Assembly (NCBI RefSeq): GCF_024713945.1 | Contig: NC_134683.1 | Span: 4,155,501 to 4,219,500 of the forward strand | Direction of reading: 5' to 3' | Source: Dermatophagoides farinae | Lineage: Eukaryota > Arthropoda > Arachnida > Sarcoptiformes > Pyroglyphidae | DNA length: 64,000 bases | Part shown: in pieces, positions 36,901 through 52,800 of the stretch | How positions within the stretch are numbered: position 1 is the stretch's first letter | Layout of the letters: every line of letters begins with the position of its first letter | The notes under the pieces: generated by a model | Seen by the model: the letters and a program-made list of their open reading frames with translations, nothing else | What the model was told of the DNA's origin: nothing | Database searches by the model: none | Program-made: the position numbers and the translations under genes

Positions 36901-39900
36901 ATCACGTGCTTTTATTTTAAATTCAAACATTTTCTCATTAGCTGGTGGATCAAAATCAATTGAATCGATAACGATAATTTCACCGGTTTTGGAATTTATA
37001 TTAAATTTCGATAGGCTTTTGTCCAATGTTTTTTCCATGATTCCAACATTTGGATTATAGCTCAAATCATCATCATTATCGTTGGTAAATTCAATCCAAT
37101 AAACAATATCTTGCTCATGATCTGAACGTTTTGGATTCATTGCGGTGACGGCACCAATCAATGTACCACGTGGTAGATTTTCCGGTATTTTATAATGATA
37201 CAATTGCTGATCAAATACAACTATTTCATCATTAATATCTTTTACTTTTATCACTACTTCTACGGATGGATTCACAATATCGGCTGAATTTGGTCCCTGA
37301 AATGGCCGTAAATTACGTGCGGCAACAAATAATTTATATTGTGATTTACGTTCAAAATTCAATCGATCCGATGTAGTAATCATTCCATTATCGGTGTTTA
37401 TATTGAAAATATTATCTTCATTACCAGCCAATATAAGATATTTAACGACGGCATTATCACCGGTATCTAAATCTTGTGCTTGAATACGAAATATTTCGAT
37501 TGGTGGATCAATTTCTTCCATCACTTCTACTTCGTATTGAGTTTGATCAAAGAATGGTGCATTATCGTTAATATCTTCAATACTGACTAGAACTTTTGAA
37601 CTACCACTTAGCTGTGGTGTGCCACCATCATAAGCAATGACCAAGAATTCTACACGTGATTCAATTTCACGATCCAATTTCGTACGTGTACGAATATTAC
37701 CATTACGTTGTTCGATGAAGAATAATTCATTTGCATGATCACCAATAATGGAATAATGAATTTCGGAATTTTTACCCGAATCACGATCAATAGCCAATAC
37801 GGTACCAACGGTTATATTGGCACCTAATTCTTCTACAACGGTAAAATTATAAACATCATGTGTAAATTGTGGTGCATTATCATTGATATCGACCAAATTC
37901 ACCAACAACGGTGCTACAGCAGTATTAATGCCATCAGATACCTGTACAAGTAGATCATATGATTGTTTCACTTCATAATCCAATACAGCTGATGTATAGA
38001 CTTTTCCGGTTTTTGAATCAATAATGAATTGTTTTTCATCATTTCCAGCTACAATTGAATATTCAAGCATCGTATCGACTTGATCAGCATCCTTGTGCAA
38101 TAATCTGTGTAACATATGCACCTTCCGGTAATGATTCACCAACATAAGCTTCAAATGGTGCACCAATAAATTCTGGCACACTATTATTAATATCGGTAAT
38201 ATTCACACGAATAATAGCAACAGCTGTACGACGTTCATGATGCATTTTTGCTAGATCGGATGCAACAACAAAAAATGTAAATTGACCCGGTTTATTTAGC
38301 ATTTGTGAAAATTTATCCGTCACGTATATTGATCCATTATGTGGATAAACATCGAATGGGCCATTTTGACTTAGTGAATCATTCTGTTTATAATAGATGA
38401 TGCGACCATTTTCATTGATATCACGATCACTTGCATATACTGATCCGATCAATGTTCCAGCTGCAGCCGTTTCCAATACGGAAAATGTATAAACATTTGA
38501 TGGGAAAAATTGTGGATTATTATCATTCGAATCAAGTAATGTTATCTCCACTATACAGCTATTTGGTTCTTTATGATCAGGATCAACATTTGGTTTCTTT
38601 TCGATGGCCAATACTTTCAAAATGATTTTGTCATTCAATTCTCGATCCAATTTACCAGGATCTTTAACACTAATCCAACCACTGTAAGGATCAATTTGAA
38701 ATGCTTGTATAGGATCTTTTAATATGTATTTAAATTCAGCATTCTCTCCTTTATCAGCATCAAATGCTGAAACTTGTAATATCGTAAAACCAGTGGGTAA
38801 ATTTTCCATAACTGTAACATTATAATTGATATTTTCGAATATTGGTGAATTGTCATTCTGTTGTAACGGAAAACGGGCAAAAAAAAAGTTCATTAAAAAG
38901 AAAGTCAATGTTTGATGATTGCTCCAATTTAAAAAAACCGGAAAATAAGGGCAAACTAAACAAACTTACCACATCGATTATGAAAACATCAACTCTTGAG
39001 GTTGCTTGTCGAAGTGGATTATCCACTTGTGATGCCTTTAATAAGATTCGAGAAAAGAAAAAAAAAGAAGAAAATTTAAATAATGATTATTGTGCGTGTG
39101 TTTGTGGATCGAAACAATCGCTTGTTGATGTGATTATTATGATGATGATGATCACACACATTGTGAATAACAACCACCAACCAACCATTGGTTATCCACA
39201 ATCATAATTTTTTGTTTTCTGGCTATTATCCCCATCATCATCATCATCAAAATCATCAAGTCAATCGATAATAATAACCATCACCACCACCATCAAAAAC
39301 AACCAATGGATTGACCATCGAACCGAGTAGCGATTATTATGATGGTCATCAATGATGATGATGATGATGGTTTTGATTGTTATCATTAAACCCCATATAT
39401 AAAATAAAAAATAAAATAAAAACAGATAACTATTTTTCTCTATTTCTACTGACCTGTATCTGTAGAGTCAACATAGAACTGGACAATGATTCCAAATCGA
39501 TCTCACGAACAAGAAACAATTCACCTGTTTGATCGTGCATCTCAAAAAAGCCACCTTCGTTTCCTTTCGTATTTTCACGTTCGTTTTGTTCATTCATTCA
39601 TTCATTCAAACGATTTTTGTTTTGTTTTTCGTTATTTTTTTTAAAAAAAAAGCAAAAGCATTAAAAAAAGAAAAAAGAAGAAAAAAAATGAAAATGAAAA
39701 GCAAATCTTTTACAACAACAAAAAAAAAGAAGAAGAATGAATATAAATCATAGTGTGCTGTTTTTGTTGTTGTTGTTTGAATTGTCGTCGTCGTCGTCAT
39801 TTTCGTCGTTTGATGATTATATGATTATTATTATCAACACAGGTCTGTAGATTTTTTTTTTTTTTTTGATTCACATCATCATTCTTCATATATTTGACCA

Positions 39901-40555
39901 ACAACACTTTTTTTTCTGACGGCACGATTCATCATCATTCGTTGTCGATACCGAATAATATAAAATAAATATAAAATTGAAGAAAAGATGAACAACGTGC
40001 AGAAAGATGATGGAAAAAATGATGGCCAAATTCGTGTGATATGTGTGCAAAAACAGAACAACAAAAAACGAAAACTCAATCAATCGATCAATACACACAT
40101 TCGATCGAATTAATTAGAATTTTTTTATTATTTTGGATCAATTTTATTGACTTTAGATAATGACTGTCTGTGTGTCTAGATGTGGCCATAGATTTTGGAC
40201 AATTCTGAAATGTGTCCCCTTTTTTTGATAGACGCCCAAAGTTTCAATCAGAAAAAAAAGAAAATTTTTTTTTTGGACAATTCGACAGCTAAATGAATGG
40301 TGAATTTATACAAATACAAACGTACACGTGTGCTGATCATACCAAATGGAATGGAATGAAATATTTTTTTTTATATTGGCCACCATTTATCAGATATTGA
40401 TATAGGTGTTGTTGTTGTTGTTGTTGTGTTCTCAATCAATCAATCAATCAATCAAATCATATATTGATCTGTTGTGTGGTAACAAAAATTCATTTTGCAT
40501 AAAAAAAAAAATTTTTGTGATCTGGATTTTATTTAACATTCAAAATCAACGTTTA

Positions 40556-40588
<33 letters not shown>

Positions 40589-43500
40589 CAGAGAGATCTT
40601 TTCAGATTATTTAGATCAGTGAAAATCTTTTTGCTGCTGCTGCTATTATGTAGCTTTTTTCAGCCAAATGACAATAATGGACAAAAAACGAACGACCGAA
40701 TGAATGGATGGTTTACCTGATTTTTTTTCTCAGGTATCTCACACACTCACACACTCGCACACACACATATTCATTGAACGAAATTAAAAAAAAAATTCCC
40801 ATAACCAACTTTGGCTAAGAATAGAGAAATTTGCATATATACAAAACAAAACAAAACAAAAAAAATGTTTCTCACTCCAAGTCCAACAACAACAACAAAA
40901 GTGTGTCCAACTGGATAAATGTCATCATCGTCATTGTTCAACAACAACAAAATCTGACCATTCATATATTCGGTATATATCGATTCCGGAAATTAATATT
41001 AATATATTATGATAATGATGATGGCCATTTTATAACCATAACAATGTCAAGAGTGTCAAAAAAAACAACGATATTATTCATGTTACAAAAGTGTTCCAAC
41101 ACACTCACACACACACACACAAACTTATCAATAAATTCAAAATGAACAAAAAAAAATCATCATCATCATCAAGAAAAAATTCATTTGACAATGACCACTT
41201 CATAGTTATTAATTGAAAACTATTTTATCATCATCATCATCTTGAAATATATTTCACACGTGTGTCAATTGTGTTCTATATGGTGGCCATATTGTGAAAT
41301 GAAATATTTTGGATAAAGAAAAAAAAACGATCCAAATAAAGTCAAACAATTCTTCGTTCAGTCATTATATTATCTGACATTTTGTTTTCCATTCAATTCA
41401 ATTCAATATTTTGAATAAATAAATGGCATCCAGTACAAAATGCTGTGGATGAAGTTTTTTTTTTTTTGATCATCACCACCACTAACAAAGACCATGGATT
41501 TTATCCAATTGGGCAGCAACAAATTTGAAGTTAAAATGACGACAAACACATGCACGCATAAATATTTCAACAATTATCTCGTTCTCAAAGAAAAACAAAA
41601 AAAAATTCTTGATGTTTGTCACCACTGTTTTATATATTTCTATTTAAAAAAAAACGAAAAAAAAATTCGATTTTTCACATCATGTTATATTATGCAGCAA
41701 TTAATTTCAACAATAATCGATTCTTTTTGATTGATTTTTCATTTCTCTTTCATTCATTCATTCATTCAATTCAATCAATCAATCAATCAATTGATGTTTT
41801 GTTGTTGTTGTTGTTGAATAAAAATAAAACTAGTTTTTGTCGTCTGTACATGTGTGGTGGCTATCAATGATCGAGTTTTTTTTCAATAATCAAAAAAAAA
41901 ACAACTTACCAAGTACGATTGAATAACGAAGTCGAGCATTGATCCCACTGTCAAGATCAAATGCATGTATCGGTGGTTCAACGGCTACTTTTTCACGTAT
42001 ACGTAGTCCCTTTTTTTTGTAGGAAAAAAAAACAGAAGAAATTTATTAATCCATTCGATTTAGCATTTTGGATTTTGGAGTCAAATACAAAAAATCAAAA
42101 AACACGAGAGTCAGTCGTCAGGTGTTTGAAGCAGCAACAGCAGCAGCAAAACAAAACGCCAACGAAAATAAAAATATTTGTGGATGGAATGAAGAAAAAA
42201 ATAAAATAAAATTATCATCTTTACACATACACACATAAGATACAAAAGATCATGGATCAACCTGTTTGATTTTCTGGATTGCAAAATCTAATTAATTACA
42301 TTTATAAATTGAAAAAAAATGTTTCAAGTGGAGAGAGAGAGACATGGATCCATAAGTTTTTTTTTTTTTTTTTGTTTGTCCAAAAACAGACACACACACA
42401 CTTCTAGATGACCTTTATATATGGATGCTTTTCTATGTGATGATGATGATGATGACGATGGCCATTGGTAATGGCCGTGTTGTATGTTGATTTCAAAAAA
42501 AAAAAAAAATCCACGAGGGCCAACATCATCACATTGTGCGTGTGCGTTATGAATTTAGTTTGTTTTTTGCGCATCATTATTATTATTATCAAGTTTGAAA
42601 ATGTCCGATTAGTATCGCGCAAGCAAGGCAAAAAAAAAGGCAAACATTTTTTTTTGTTTTTGTTTTGAATAGCTCAACTGTGTGGTCAATATATATCCAT
42701 ATCAAGAATTTTGTTTTTTTTTTGTTGTATATAAATCCAGAACAATATTAGAATGAAGCAACACGTTGTTATATATATGATTTTTATGTTTCAATGTTAA
42801 TCAAGTTTTATATTTCACATTTTCATGATGATCATGATGAATGAATGAATGAGGATCATCTCTCAAAGCTGTATGATGATCATCATCAAGATCATTATAA
42901 GGATGCTACAAATTTGGCCAAATAATAATTTAGATTATCATTATCATTGTTTAGTGGCCAATGAAAATGATGAAAGTGGATATGGACAATCGAATTTCAT
43001 AATTTTGTTTTTATTTTTTTTTTTTTGATGCTCTCAATAACTAAAAAAAAAGATCACCATAATTCTGGCTGAATCAATTATGTCCATTGTGAAATACGTA
43101 TGTGTTTGTTTGTATGGTCAATGGTCAATGGTCAATGATGTGAATTTTTTTTTTTTTTTGGAAATGTAAAAAAAAATTTAATTTATTAATTAAACAAAGA
43201 ATAAAAAAAAACAACATTGTGATACATATTTTTCGCTCTGTCCATCTATTCATTTCATTCATTCCATTCACATTACCATATTGACCATGTGTTTTATATA
43301 GACAAAACAAACATTTTCATATTATCATCATCATTCTAATTTGAAATGCAAATGAAAATAAAACTCGACATTCATAAACACAACAACATATCATAGATAT
43401 TGAAACTGAAATGGCATATCATCATCATCATCATCATCATGGTTTGATATTGAATTAAAAGCCAAATAATTTCATTTCATTTCAATTGAAATTGCATTTG

Positions 43501-46500
43501 GTCAATTCAATTGCAATGATGACGATGACGATGAATTGATCGTGATATTTGGGCGCGTACGATTAAATTATGAATCGTATATAGGTAATAAAATTGAAAA
43601 CAAAAAAAATCATTGAATTGACCAATTGCAATTTTGTCGAATAAAAACAAACAAATGGCACACTCATATACACTCATGTCATATCATCATCATCAAAATT
43701 AAACTGTCAATTGTTTGATTGATCAAATTTACAATCTGATCGATTTGATATTACAGCCTATCTATGTACTAATAGGCTGCTGCTACACTAAACAATGATC
43801 ATAAATCTAATTTATTCGATTCGATTACAATCGAAAGGAAATCAAATTACACCACCAACACACACACACACACACACGCACACGGAAATGAACACGGTAA
43901 TGATTTCCCGATTATTCAATTCGATACTTGTGAGAGAGAAAGAGAAACATACAACAAGATATTGCCATCAAGTAATTTACAAACAAGAATTATTAAGATA
44001 AATTCAAAAACAAAAAAACTTTTGCCTACTGTGTAATTAAAAATTCATGATAATAATAATAATGATGACCAAGATTCAAACAAAAAAAAAATAACAACAT
44101 TAACCATCCTATCTATATATTTAACCAATTGAAAAGTTTGAAATTTTTCAGATTTCAACATTTCATCTGGATAATTGTTGTGTGTATTTTATTGAGAAAT
44201 ATATACACGATTTTTGTTTGTTTATGTAAATCTCTCTGTTTGTGTGTGCGCGCGCGAGTGGATTATGAAACAAAAAACACATGTATATATAGATTAAACT
44301 TACAGTTAATTTTGTTGTTTCCGATACACTTGCACGATAACGATCTTTTGTAAACACTGGATTTTGATCATCAGCATCTTTGACACGTATTGTCATTGTT
44401 GTTACTGAACTAAGACTATCTGGTGTTCCATGATCCTGGAAGTAAAAAAAAAAATCATCATCATCATTATTAATGAATGTTTAATTTGTAATTGTAGATG
44501 ACCACCATACCGATGCTTGAATCTGTATCTTGAATTCTCTAATACCATTATCATAATCAAGTTGTTTATTAATAACCAATGTTCCTTCAATCGGGTCGGA
44601 TAATATGAATGAATTGTTTTCATTGCCACCCTGTACATGGGAATTAGATTTTTTTTTTTTGTTGTCAATTTAATCACTCAATACTTACAACAATCGAATA
44701 TGTGATATCCGAATTGGCTGTATTTGGTTTATCACGATCGATAGCATGTATACCACGAAAAACGGTAAGACCAACAGGTGTCAACTATATATATAAAAAA
44801 AGGCCAAACAAACAAATAAAAAAATGATTAATTATAAACAATGAATCATGTCACATCATCATCATAGTGATTCATGACCTTTTCGGCATCGAATTGAATT
44901 TGATGAAACTCGTCATCATCATCATCATCACCATCATCATCCACACACACACAACAACCATGAAGAAATCAAATAAAAAGTCAACAATGAATGAATATGA
45001 CTCTGACAAGCTTTAAATCATCATCATAAAAAATGAGCTAAAAATAAAAAAAAATTACTCGAACCATTGAGAATCGATTTTCATTCGATAAAATGAGATT
45101 GACCTGTGTGTGTGTGTGTGTGTGTGCGATGTGATGTTTGTTTGATCAACAAATCATCATCATCATCATCACTCGGTGTTTGCGTTCTATTATGAATCGA
45201 TTTTTGATCTATTGCTCGATCGATTTGATCGAAATGAATCAATTTTTTTTTGTCTACCATATACATCCAATGTGTGTGTGTGTGTGTGTAATCAAATTGT
45301 TAAATGTCAACGTTGTCAACATGTGATGTTTCAACACCAATCGATCGATTGATCGATGTCATATGGCCAATAGTTAATGGTTCTTCTCTGGCCTTAAAAA
45401 AGTATGTTTTTTTCTGGATTTCTTGTACCAATGATGATGATGGTGATGATGAAAAAAAAATTTGACATTGAAAATAAACGAAAAAAAAATCTAAATTTGA
45501 AACCACGATGATGATGATGATGATGATGACCATCTGTATCATTATCGTTTTGATTATTGAATAATTTCATATTGGTAAAAAAAAGGCTGAAAACAGACAT
45601 GCACACACAAAAATAGATATGTGTCCGAACCGATGGAGGCTTGCGCACTGGCCACGTTTGATAATAATAATAATAACCGGGATTTATATTTACTTTATTT
45701 TTATATATTAAAATCCAATAATAATTTTTTTTTTTTTTTTGATTTTCATGTCACGACCGATGATGATGATGATGACCATCACCTTCAGTAGATAAAATAA
45801 AGCTAGACAGATAGAAATTAGTAAAGACTAGGCCGGACATTAATTCAATTCAATTCAATACAAATCAAATCAAATCAAAAAAAAGGGAGAACATAACAGT
45901 TTCCTAAAAATATCATCAATCGACACACTTGTATCGTGTTTGTGGTGATGGTGATGGTTTTTTTTTTTTAGTTTTTTTTCTCTAAATTTCTCACGATTAT
46001 CAACAAGTGGTTGTTAGTTGGAAATTTTTTCAAAAAAAAAAAAAAAAAAAAAAAACGAAAGAGAGAGAGAAACATTACTTGTCAAGTGTGCATCTGATCG
46101 ATGCAACATAATAATGATGATGATGAACAAAAAAAACCGATAATTAAATTAACCGGTCATTATGAAAAGAAAAAAAAGCCCAAACTATTGAGCAGAATTT
46201 CAATTATATCATTATTATAGGGTGATGTGATTGAACAACACAAAAAAAAAATTTTGGCTTTTTTCTTCACGAAATATAATAGATTTTTTTATTTCCATTG
46301 AATCAATGATTGGTTGAAGAAAAAAAAAATCTATGATATCAGTGTCATTGGGTCAGTCAGTCAGTCATTCATTCATTTAGTAATCAATCAATTCATTGAG
46401 CTGATTGAATTGTACATGTTTGATGATGATGATGATGATGGTAAATGTGGTAAAAATACCTATATCCTCATTTTACCACCAACACGAGATATTTTTTTTT

Positions 46501-49500
46501 TGTTGTGTGTGTGTCTGTGTGTGTGTACAATATCCGAATATAGGCATAACCGTCTTCATCATCATCATTAATATAATCATCATTTAACACCATTACATCA
46601 AAAAATGATGATGATGATAAAATCACGATCTTACTAAAATCAAAAAACATTGTGGTTTCGTATAACATTTTTGTATATATTTGAAACAAAAAACAAAAAA
46701 ACAAAAAAAATGGCCCCACTCTGTGTGTGGAAAGTTTCTCTACATCTAAAATTCAAATATATGGACTAAATTGACGTAACACACGAAAAAATATGATAAA
46801 ATTTTTTTTTTGTTTTGTTTCATGTGGAATTTCATCAACAAAAACTAAGAAAAAAAATGGCAAATTCGATATGCCAACCACTACACATGTGTGTGTATTT
46901 TTTTTTTATTGATTTTCATTTTCATTTTATTCTACCTGGTGGTAGTAGTAGCAACAGTGGTGTTAACTAAACCATTCATCATTATCAATAAACACATAAA
47001 GGATTGGAGGCCAATTTTATCTATCTATCTATTGATTGATTGATTGATTGATGGATTGATTTCAATCACAATCACAATCACACAATTACAATTATCAACA
47101 TGAATAAAACAAAAACAAAAAATTTTTTTTTTTTTTTTACATACCTCATCAACATCCAATGAATAGGGAACATTTTGAAATTCAGGCGTATGATCATTGA
47201 CATCTTGTACGTACACTGTGTGTAGATAGATAAATAGATAGAAGATAGAAATTAAAAGAGAAAAAGAAAGAGAAAAAAAACCAATTATCAATCGACAACA
47301 AATAATAATAAAAAAAATGTCAAGAAAATTTTTGGCATCCAACAATCATTCATCTGTTCATTTCATATTTTTCCGGTCGTTTTTTTTAATAATGAAAAAA
47401 AAGAAGAAAATATTCCCGCTGTGTGTTATATAATATTTTGTGAGGTCAAACCATGCCAACACACATCATCATCATCATCAACATCATCAACATCAACATT
47501 CTCTAGGCCTGTCATCATCAAAGTTAACGATAATAATGAAAATAAATAAATAAGAAACTTACCGGTTACAGGTAGAAATGCTTCTTCCTAGAATTGATAT
47601 GGAAAATGAAAATGAAAAATCAATCAATATGAAAGTAAAATAAAATAAAAAAAAATAACTACTGAATTGAAAACAAAAGGAGAGAGAGAGAGACGGAAAT
47701 GGAAAAGATCAATGAAATCAGTGCTTAAACAGAGAAAAAATATCTGAATAAATTATCTGTATTTAATTGGTTTCGGAAATGATTTGAACAAAAAAAAAAT
47801 TTTTTGTTTTTTTTAACTATTGAAATTCATTTTGTCGTTTTTTTTTCTTGTTGTTTGTTGTCCACACACTAAAATCAATCAATCAATTATTATTGGTGAT
47901 TGAATCAGTGTGTGTATGTGTGTGTGCGTGTGTTTGTCTTATAATCGGTTATTGTAATCAATTTTAAAAAATGGTTAAATGCTGTGTGATCGTAAATCAA
48001 TTTTTTTTTTATTATTGACCATTAAGTTTGACCTATTACTACTACTTTGAACTGGCTTCGATAGCGATGTGTGTGTGTGTGTGTGTGTGTATAATTAAAA
48101 TTCAGATAATGTTCGGGTTTGTTTATTCATTGATTCAAAAATAAAATTTTGTAGGTAAATGCATCATTCATATATGATGATGAAATATTGATTTTTCATC
48201 ATCATTTAATGGTGATGCAAACAAAACATACACACACACTTGAATGAACTTTATGGCCACCAATAATAAGTTTATCATCATCATGATCATTGGAGGCTGA
48301 GATTTTATGGAGGGAAACAAAAACCGATGCTTATAATTCGTTTATAAATAAAACGAGAACAAAAAGACAGAGGTTTAGCGATTCAAGTGTGTGTGTGTCT
48401 GTGTTGTTATGGGTGAAAAAAGAATTGTATCATGAACTACTGATGATGATCATCTACTATATCGATTGGTAATATTGATTCGTTTTGATTGACAAACAAT
48501 GTTTGTAGAAAATAAAAAAAAAATCAACAAGACAAACATATCAAACACAAACTCTTGAAATGAACAAATTGAAAAAAACAGCATGATAAATAAACAAAAA
48601 AAAAAAAATTTCATAACCCAAAAAATGAATGGCATGCAAAATTATTAGATTTGATGATGATGATGAATATTTATACATACCGTTCCACTGGCACCTTTAC
48701 AGGTAAGTTTAAATTTCAATACACTTTGTGGATCTTTCTGTAAAAAAAATAAAATAAAATGGAATGGAATGAAATGAACAAAAAAAACCACCCACCACCA
48801 CCCACAATCATCAACTTACCCGATCAACAAGTTCTTCTAATGAATGTGCTAATTTTATGGCAACATTTTTATCATCAATTATTTCATATTTAAAATAATT
48901 TATATCGCTCAGGCTATTATCCACTGCTTCCAAACGAAATTCATTACGTGGATATACTTCTACTTTGAATACTTCGTTTCCTATTTTAGAATGGAAAAAC
49001 AGAAAAAAAATTGTATTATTAACGGGGTATTTAAGGTTCAATTTTAAATTAAAATGCCAAAAAATGAAATGAAATGAAATTCGGAAATGACAAAAAAAAA
49101 CCGAATACAAAATACACCAATGACTGACTGAGTGACCGATTGTTAAATGTTCACTTGTTACTATATTATGACCACCTATTTGTGGTACTATACTCGGTAA
49201 TTGTAACAACAACAACAACAACAACAAAAAATTCATTCCATTTCATACAAATTTTCCCGTTTTACTATCATTTTCATCTTTCCACTGAATGAAGGAATGA
49301 ATGAAAAAATGAAACCGAGCGTAACCATTGATGAATGAATAAATAAATAAAAAAAAATCCGATCGGACAATAATGGTGGCCGCCTTGTAGAAATATTAAA
49401 AAAAAACCAGAAGAAATTAAATTAGATTTAAAAAAAAATTGTTGTTGTTGTATATGGCCAATTATGAATGATTGAATCTGGCAATAGTTGTTCGAAATTG

Positions 49501-49815
49501 AAAAATAAAAATTTCATTTTTAAACAACAACGAGAAAAAAAATCCGATTTCATTGGTGGTGGTGTGGGTGAAAGTAGAAAATTCAATTGTCATCAATTTT
49601 TTTTTTTTTTTTTTGGATGATGATGATTACGATGATGACGACGAAAAAAAAAGAAACAGAAGAAGACTAAAAATAATTTTTTTTTTCAAATAAAAATACA
49701 AAAATCCATAAGGAACAACAACAACAACAACAGCAGCAACGAAAACGACAATCACCCAAAAATAGCCAAATCAGACACACACACACACATGCATGGTATA
49801 TATAAACATAAAATG

Positions 49816-49850
<35 letters not shown>

Positions 49851-52800
49851 AGAAAACCATAAAATTGTTTTTTTTTATTTCATTTTCGTTTGAAAATAAA
49901 TAAAAAAAATCTGTCAATTTTTCGCTAATTCCATAAACATCGACAACTTGAACAACAACAACAACAACGACGATAAAATAAAAAATAAAATAAAGGTACC
50001 AGCTATCACCAGGAAAGATTGGATGAATGAATGAATGAATGAAAAAATTCGATGAGATATACCAGATGATGATGATGAGCATTCAAGTGTGACAATTCCC
50101 AAATGAATGGATTTTGATGATAAAAAATCATCATCATCATCATCCACAATAAACAGTGAACAATTTTGACAACAAAAAAAAAAAGAACCAGAGCCGGGCG
50201 GCAGAGTATTGCTCTTGCTGTTGTTGATGGAAAATGATTTCATTCTCATTTTCATTGTTCAACAAAAAAAAAAAATCTCTTTATCACAATTCGTTTCATT
50301 CTTTCATTGAAGAAACAAAAAAAAATTTTGTCACAAATTTAATCTAAAAAAGTGGGGGAGGGGAGTGAAGAAAGTGTATGACATACGCACATACACACAC
50401 ACGATAAAATAGGTCAAATCCATGCCGGTATTCATCGTGTCACACACACACACACACACACATTCATATATTTGATTCACAATTAGTGACAATTTCAAAA
50501 CTTTTTTTTGTTGAAAATATAAAATGAAAAATGATGATGAATATAATATAACCGAAAAAAAGGATTAAATTATTCATTAATCATCATCATTATCTGCTAC
50601 TGCTGCTGTTGTTGTTGTCAACAACTACTGATAATTATCAGTTGTCAGTTGTCATTGTTTATATAAATCTAAATCAATCAATAATGGATCAGTTGACATG
50701 ACATGATGACAGTGTTTCTAATTATGGATCATCATCCATTGCAATGGATTTGAATTTTTTTTTTTTTTTTGGCATGTCCAACAACAAAAAGAAAAATTGT
50801 CAAATCTCCAAGTGAATTCAATCAATCAAACTATTGAGAAAATTGGCTAAATGACACACGCACACACACATACACACACACGATGATGGGATAATTTGAT
50901 TTTTTTTTTGTTTCATTCAAACAAAAAAAAAAAAAAACAAAAGCAAAAAATTTCAATTGAATTTAGTGATGGAAAAAAACCAAATTACCTCATCATTCGC
51001 TATCATGCAAATGCACACTAAAAACATGAAAACAAAGAAAAAAAATAATGGTCAATGATCAATATTTAAATTGATGATGATGAAAAAAAATTTTTTTTTT
51101 TCAAACTGGTGACAATGTCTATTTTAACATTGTTGATCGTTGGTTGTCGGTGTCGTAATTGATCCAGGAACAATGGTGAAAACAATGTTGACAACACAAC
51201 AACAACAACAGCAACATTAGTGAACTGAAAGTGAAAATGAAATGAAATGAAATTGGCTGAATTCAATATATAACAATAAAATGAAAAAAAAAACATGATT
51301 GTCGTCAACTTTTTTTTGTCTTGTTTGTTTATCCAATAAAAAAAAATTGTGACAATTTGAACATGAACAAACACACAAACACACACACACACACTGCAAC
51401 GACAACAATTCACATTCGGTTGAAATGAATAATAAAAAGTTTGCTACAAACTAAACTAAACTAAATACGACAATCATCATCATTAGATGTGAAATAAAAA
51501 TTCAATTTGATTTACACATGATTTTTTTTGTCTGTTGTCAAAAAAAAAAAAAATTTGAAAATCCATGTATTTTAAAGCTTTAGATTATTATCTGGATCAA
51601 ATATCAAAACATCAATGGACAATGGGTGAATTGACCAGCCTTATCATCATCATGATCATCGTTGGATAAAAAAAAAAATAACCGACCATTTTTTGTATGT
51701 GTGGTTGTTTGTCATCAATGCACCTGTCTATCTCATATCATATATTTAGATAGATTTCATGCGATTACCAATCACACACACACACACACACACATGCATT
51801 GTGTGTATTTGTGAAACAATCAATCAATCAATCAAATGTTCGATTAAATTGGATTCAAACCAAAAAAAAAATATCGGGCGACATTTAATTTACCCATCAA
51901 TGGTACAGTAGTCGCTTTGTCTTTTTTTTCTCCTTTTTTTTCTTTGATTGCTAAATACAAAAACACACACACACAATACAATCATTTCAAAATAATAATA
52001 ATGGGATCATTGCCATTCATTAGAAAAAAAAATTAACCTACAAAAAAAGCGTTTTATTCCCGATGCCGCCGCCGGGAATACAATCATCATTGACCTCTAT
52101 ATGTATAAACCTTTTATCACACAATATTCGATACGGTGGGGTTCAACTATCTAAATCTAATCGAAAATTACTACACTGGAATCGGTAAAAATTAGGTCTA
52201 AATTCTCAAATCGACAACATCGATCAATGATTGATCGAAAAATTACGAAATTTAAAAATATAGAATTCTCATTATTTCACAAGCCAAAAAGAAAAAAAAA
52301 CTGCTACATTTGACCAATTTGTCCAAAATCAAAACAAAACAACCAACACTAACTAGCCAAAAATGTGCATGTGTGTGTGTGATTTACCAATCAAATTTTT
52401 TATTCTTCCCACTGTCCACATACTAACCGACAACTACCATTATTTGAATGTTATTTTCTAGTGTGGAAAATTAAGACCAAAATAAGAAGAAAAAAAAAAC
52501 ATTGACCATCATCATCATCATCGATCGGTTGATGTCAAAACAACTTGGTCACTTTTCTACTTTTTTTGTTGTTGTTGTTGTTTGAAGAAATTCGATCAGC
52601 AAAACAAAACAAAACAAAACAAAAAACTTTGGCTATTACAAACAAAATATATTCATCATCATCATCATTTTTTTTGTTCTGTCTTGACTGAATTGTTTTG
52701 TTGAATTCATGCATAGTGTATATATATGTGTGTGTGTTATATTCTAATGATGCTGATGCTTTTGATTGACAATAATAACTACCATCAAAAAAAAAAAGAA

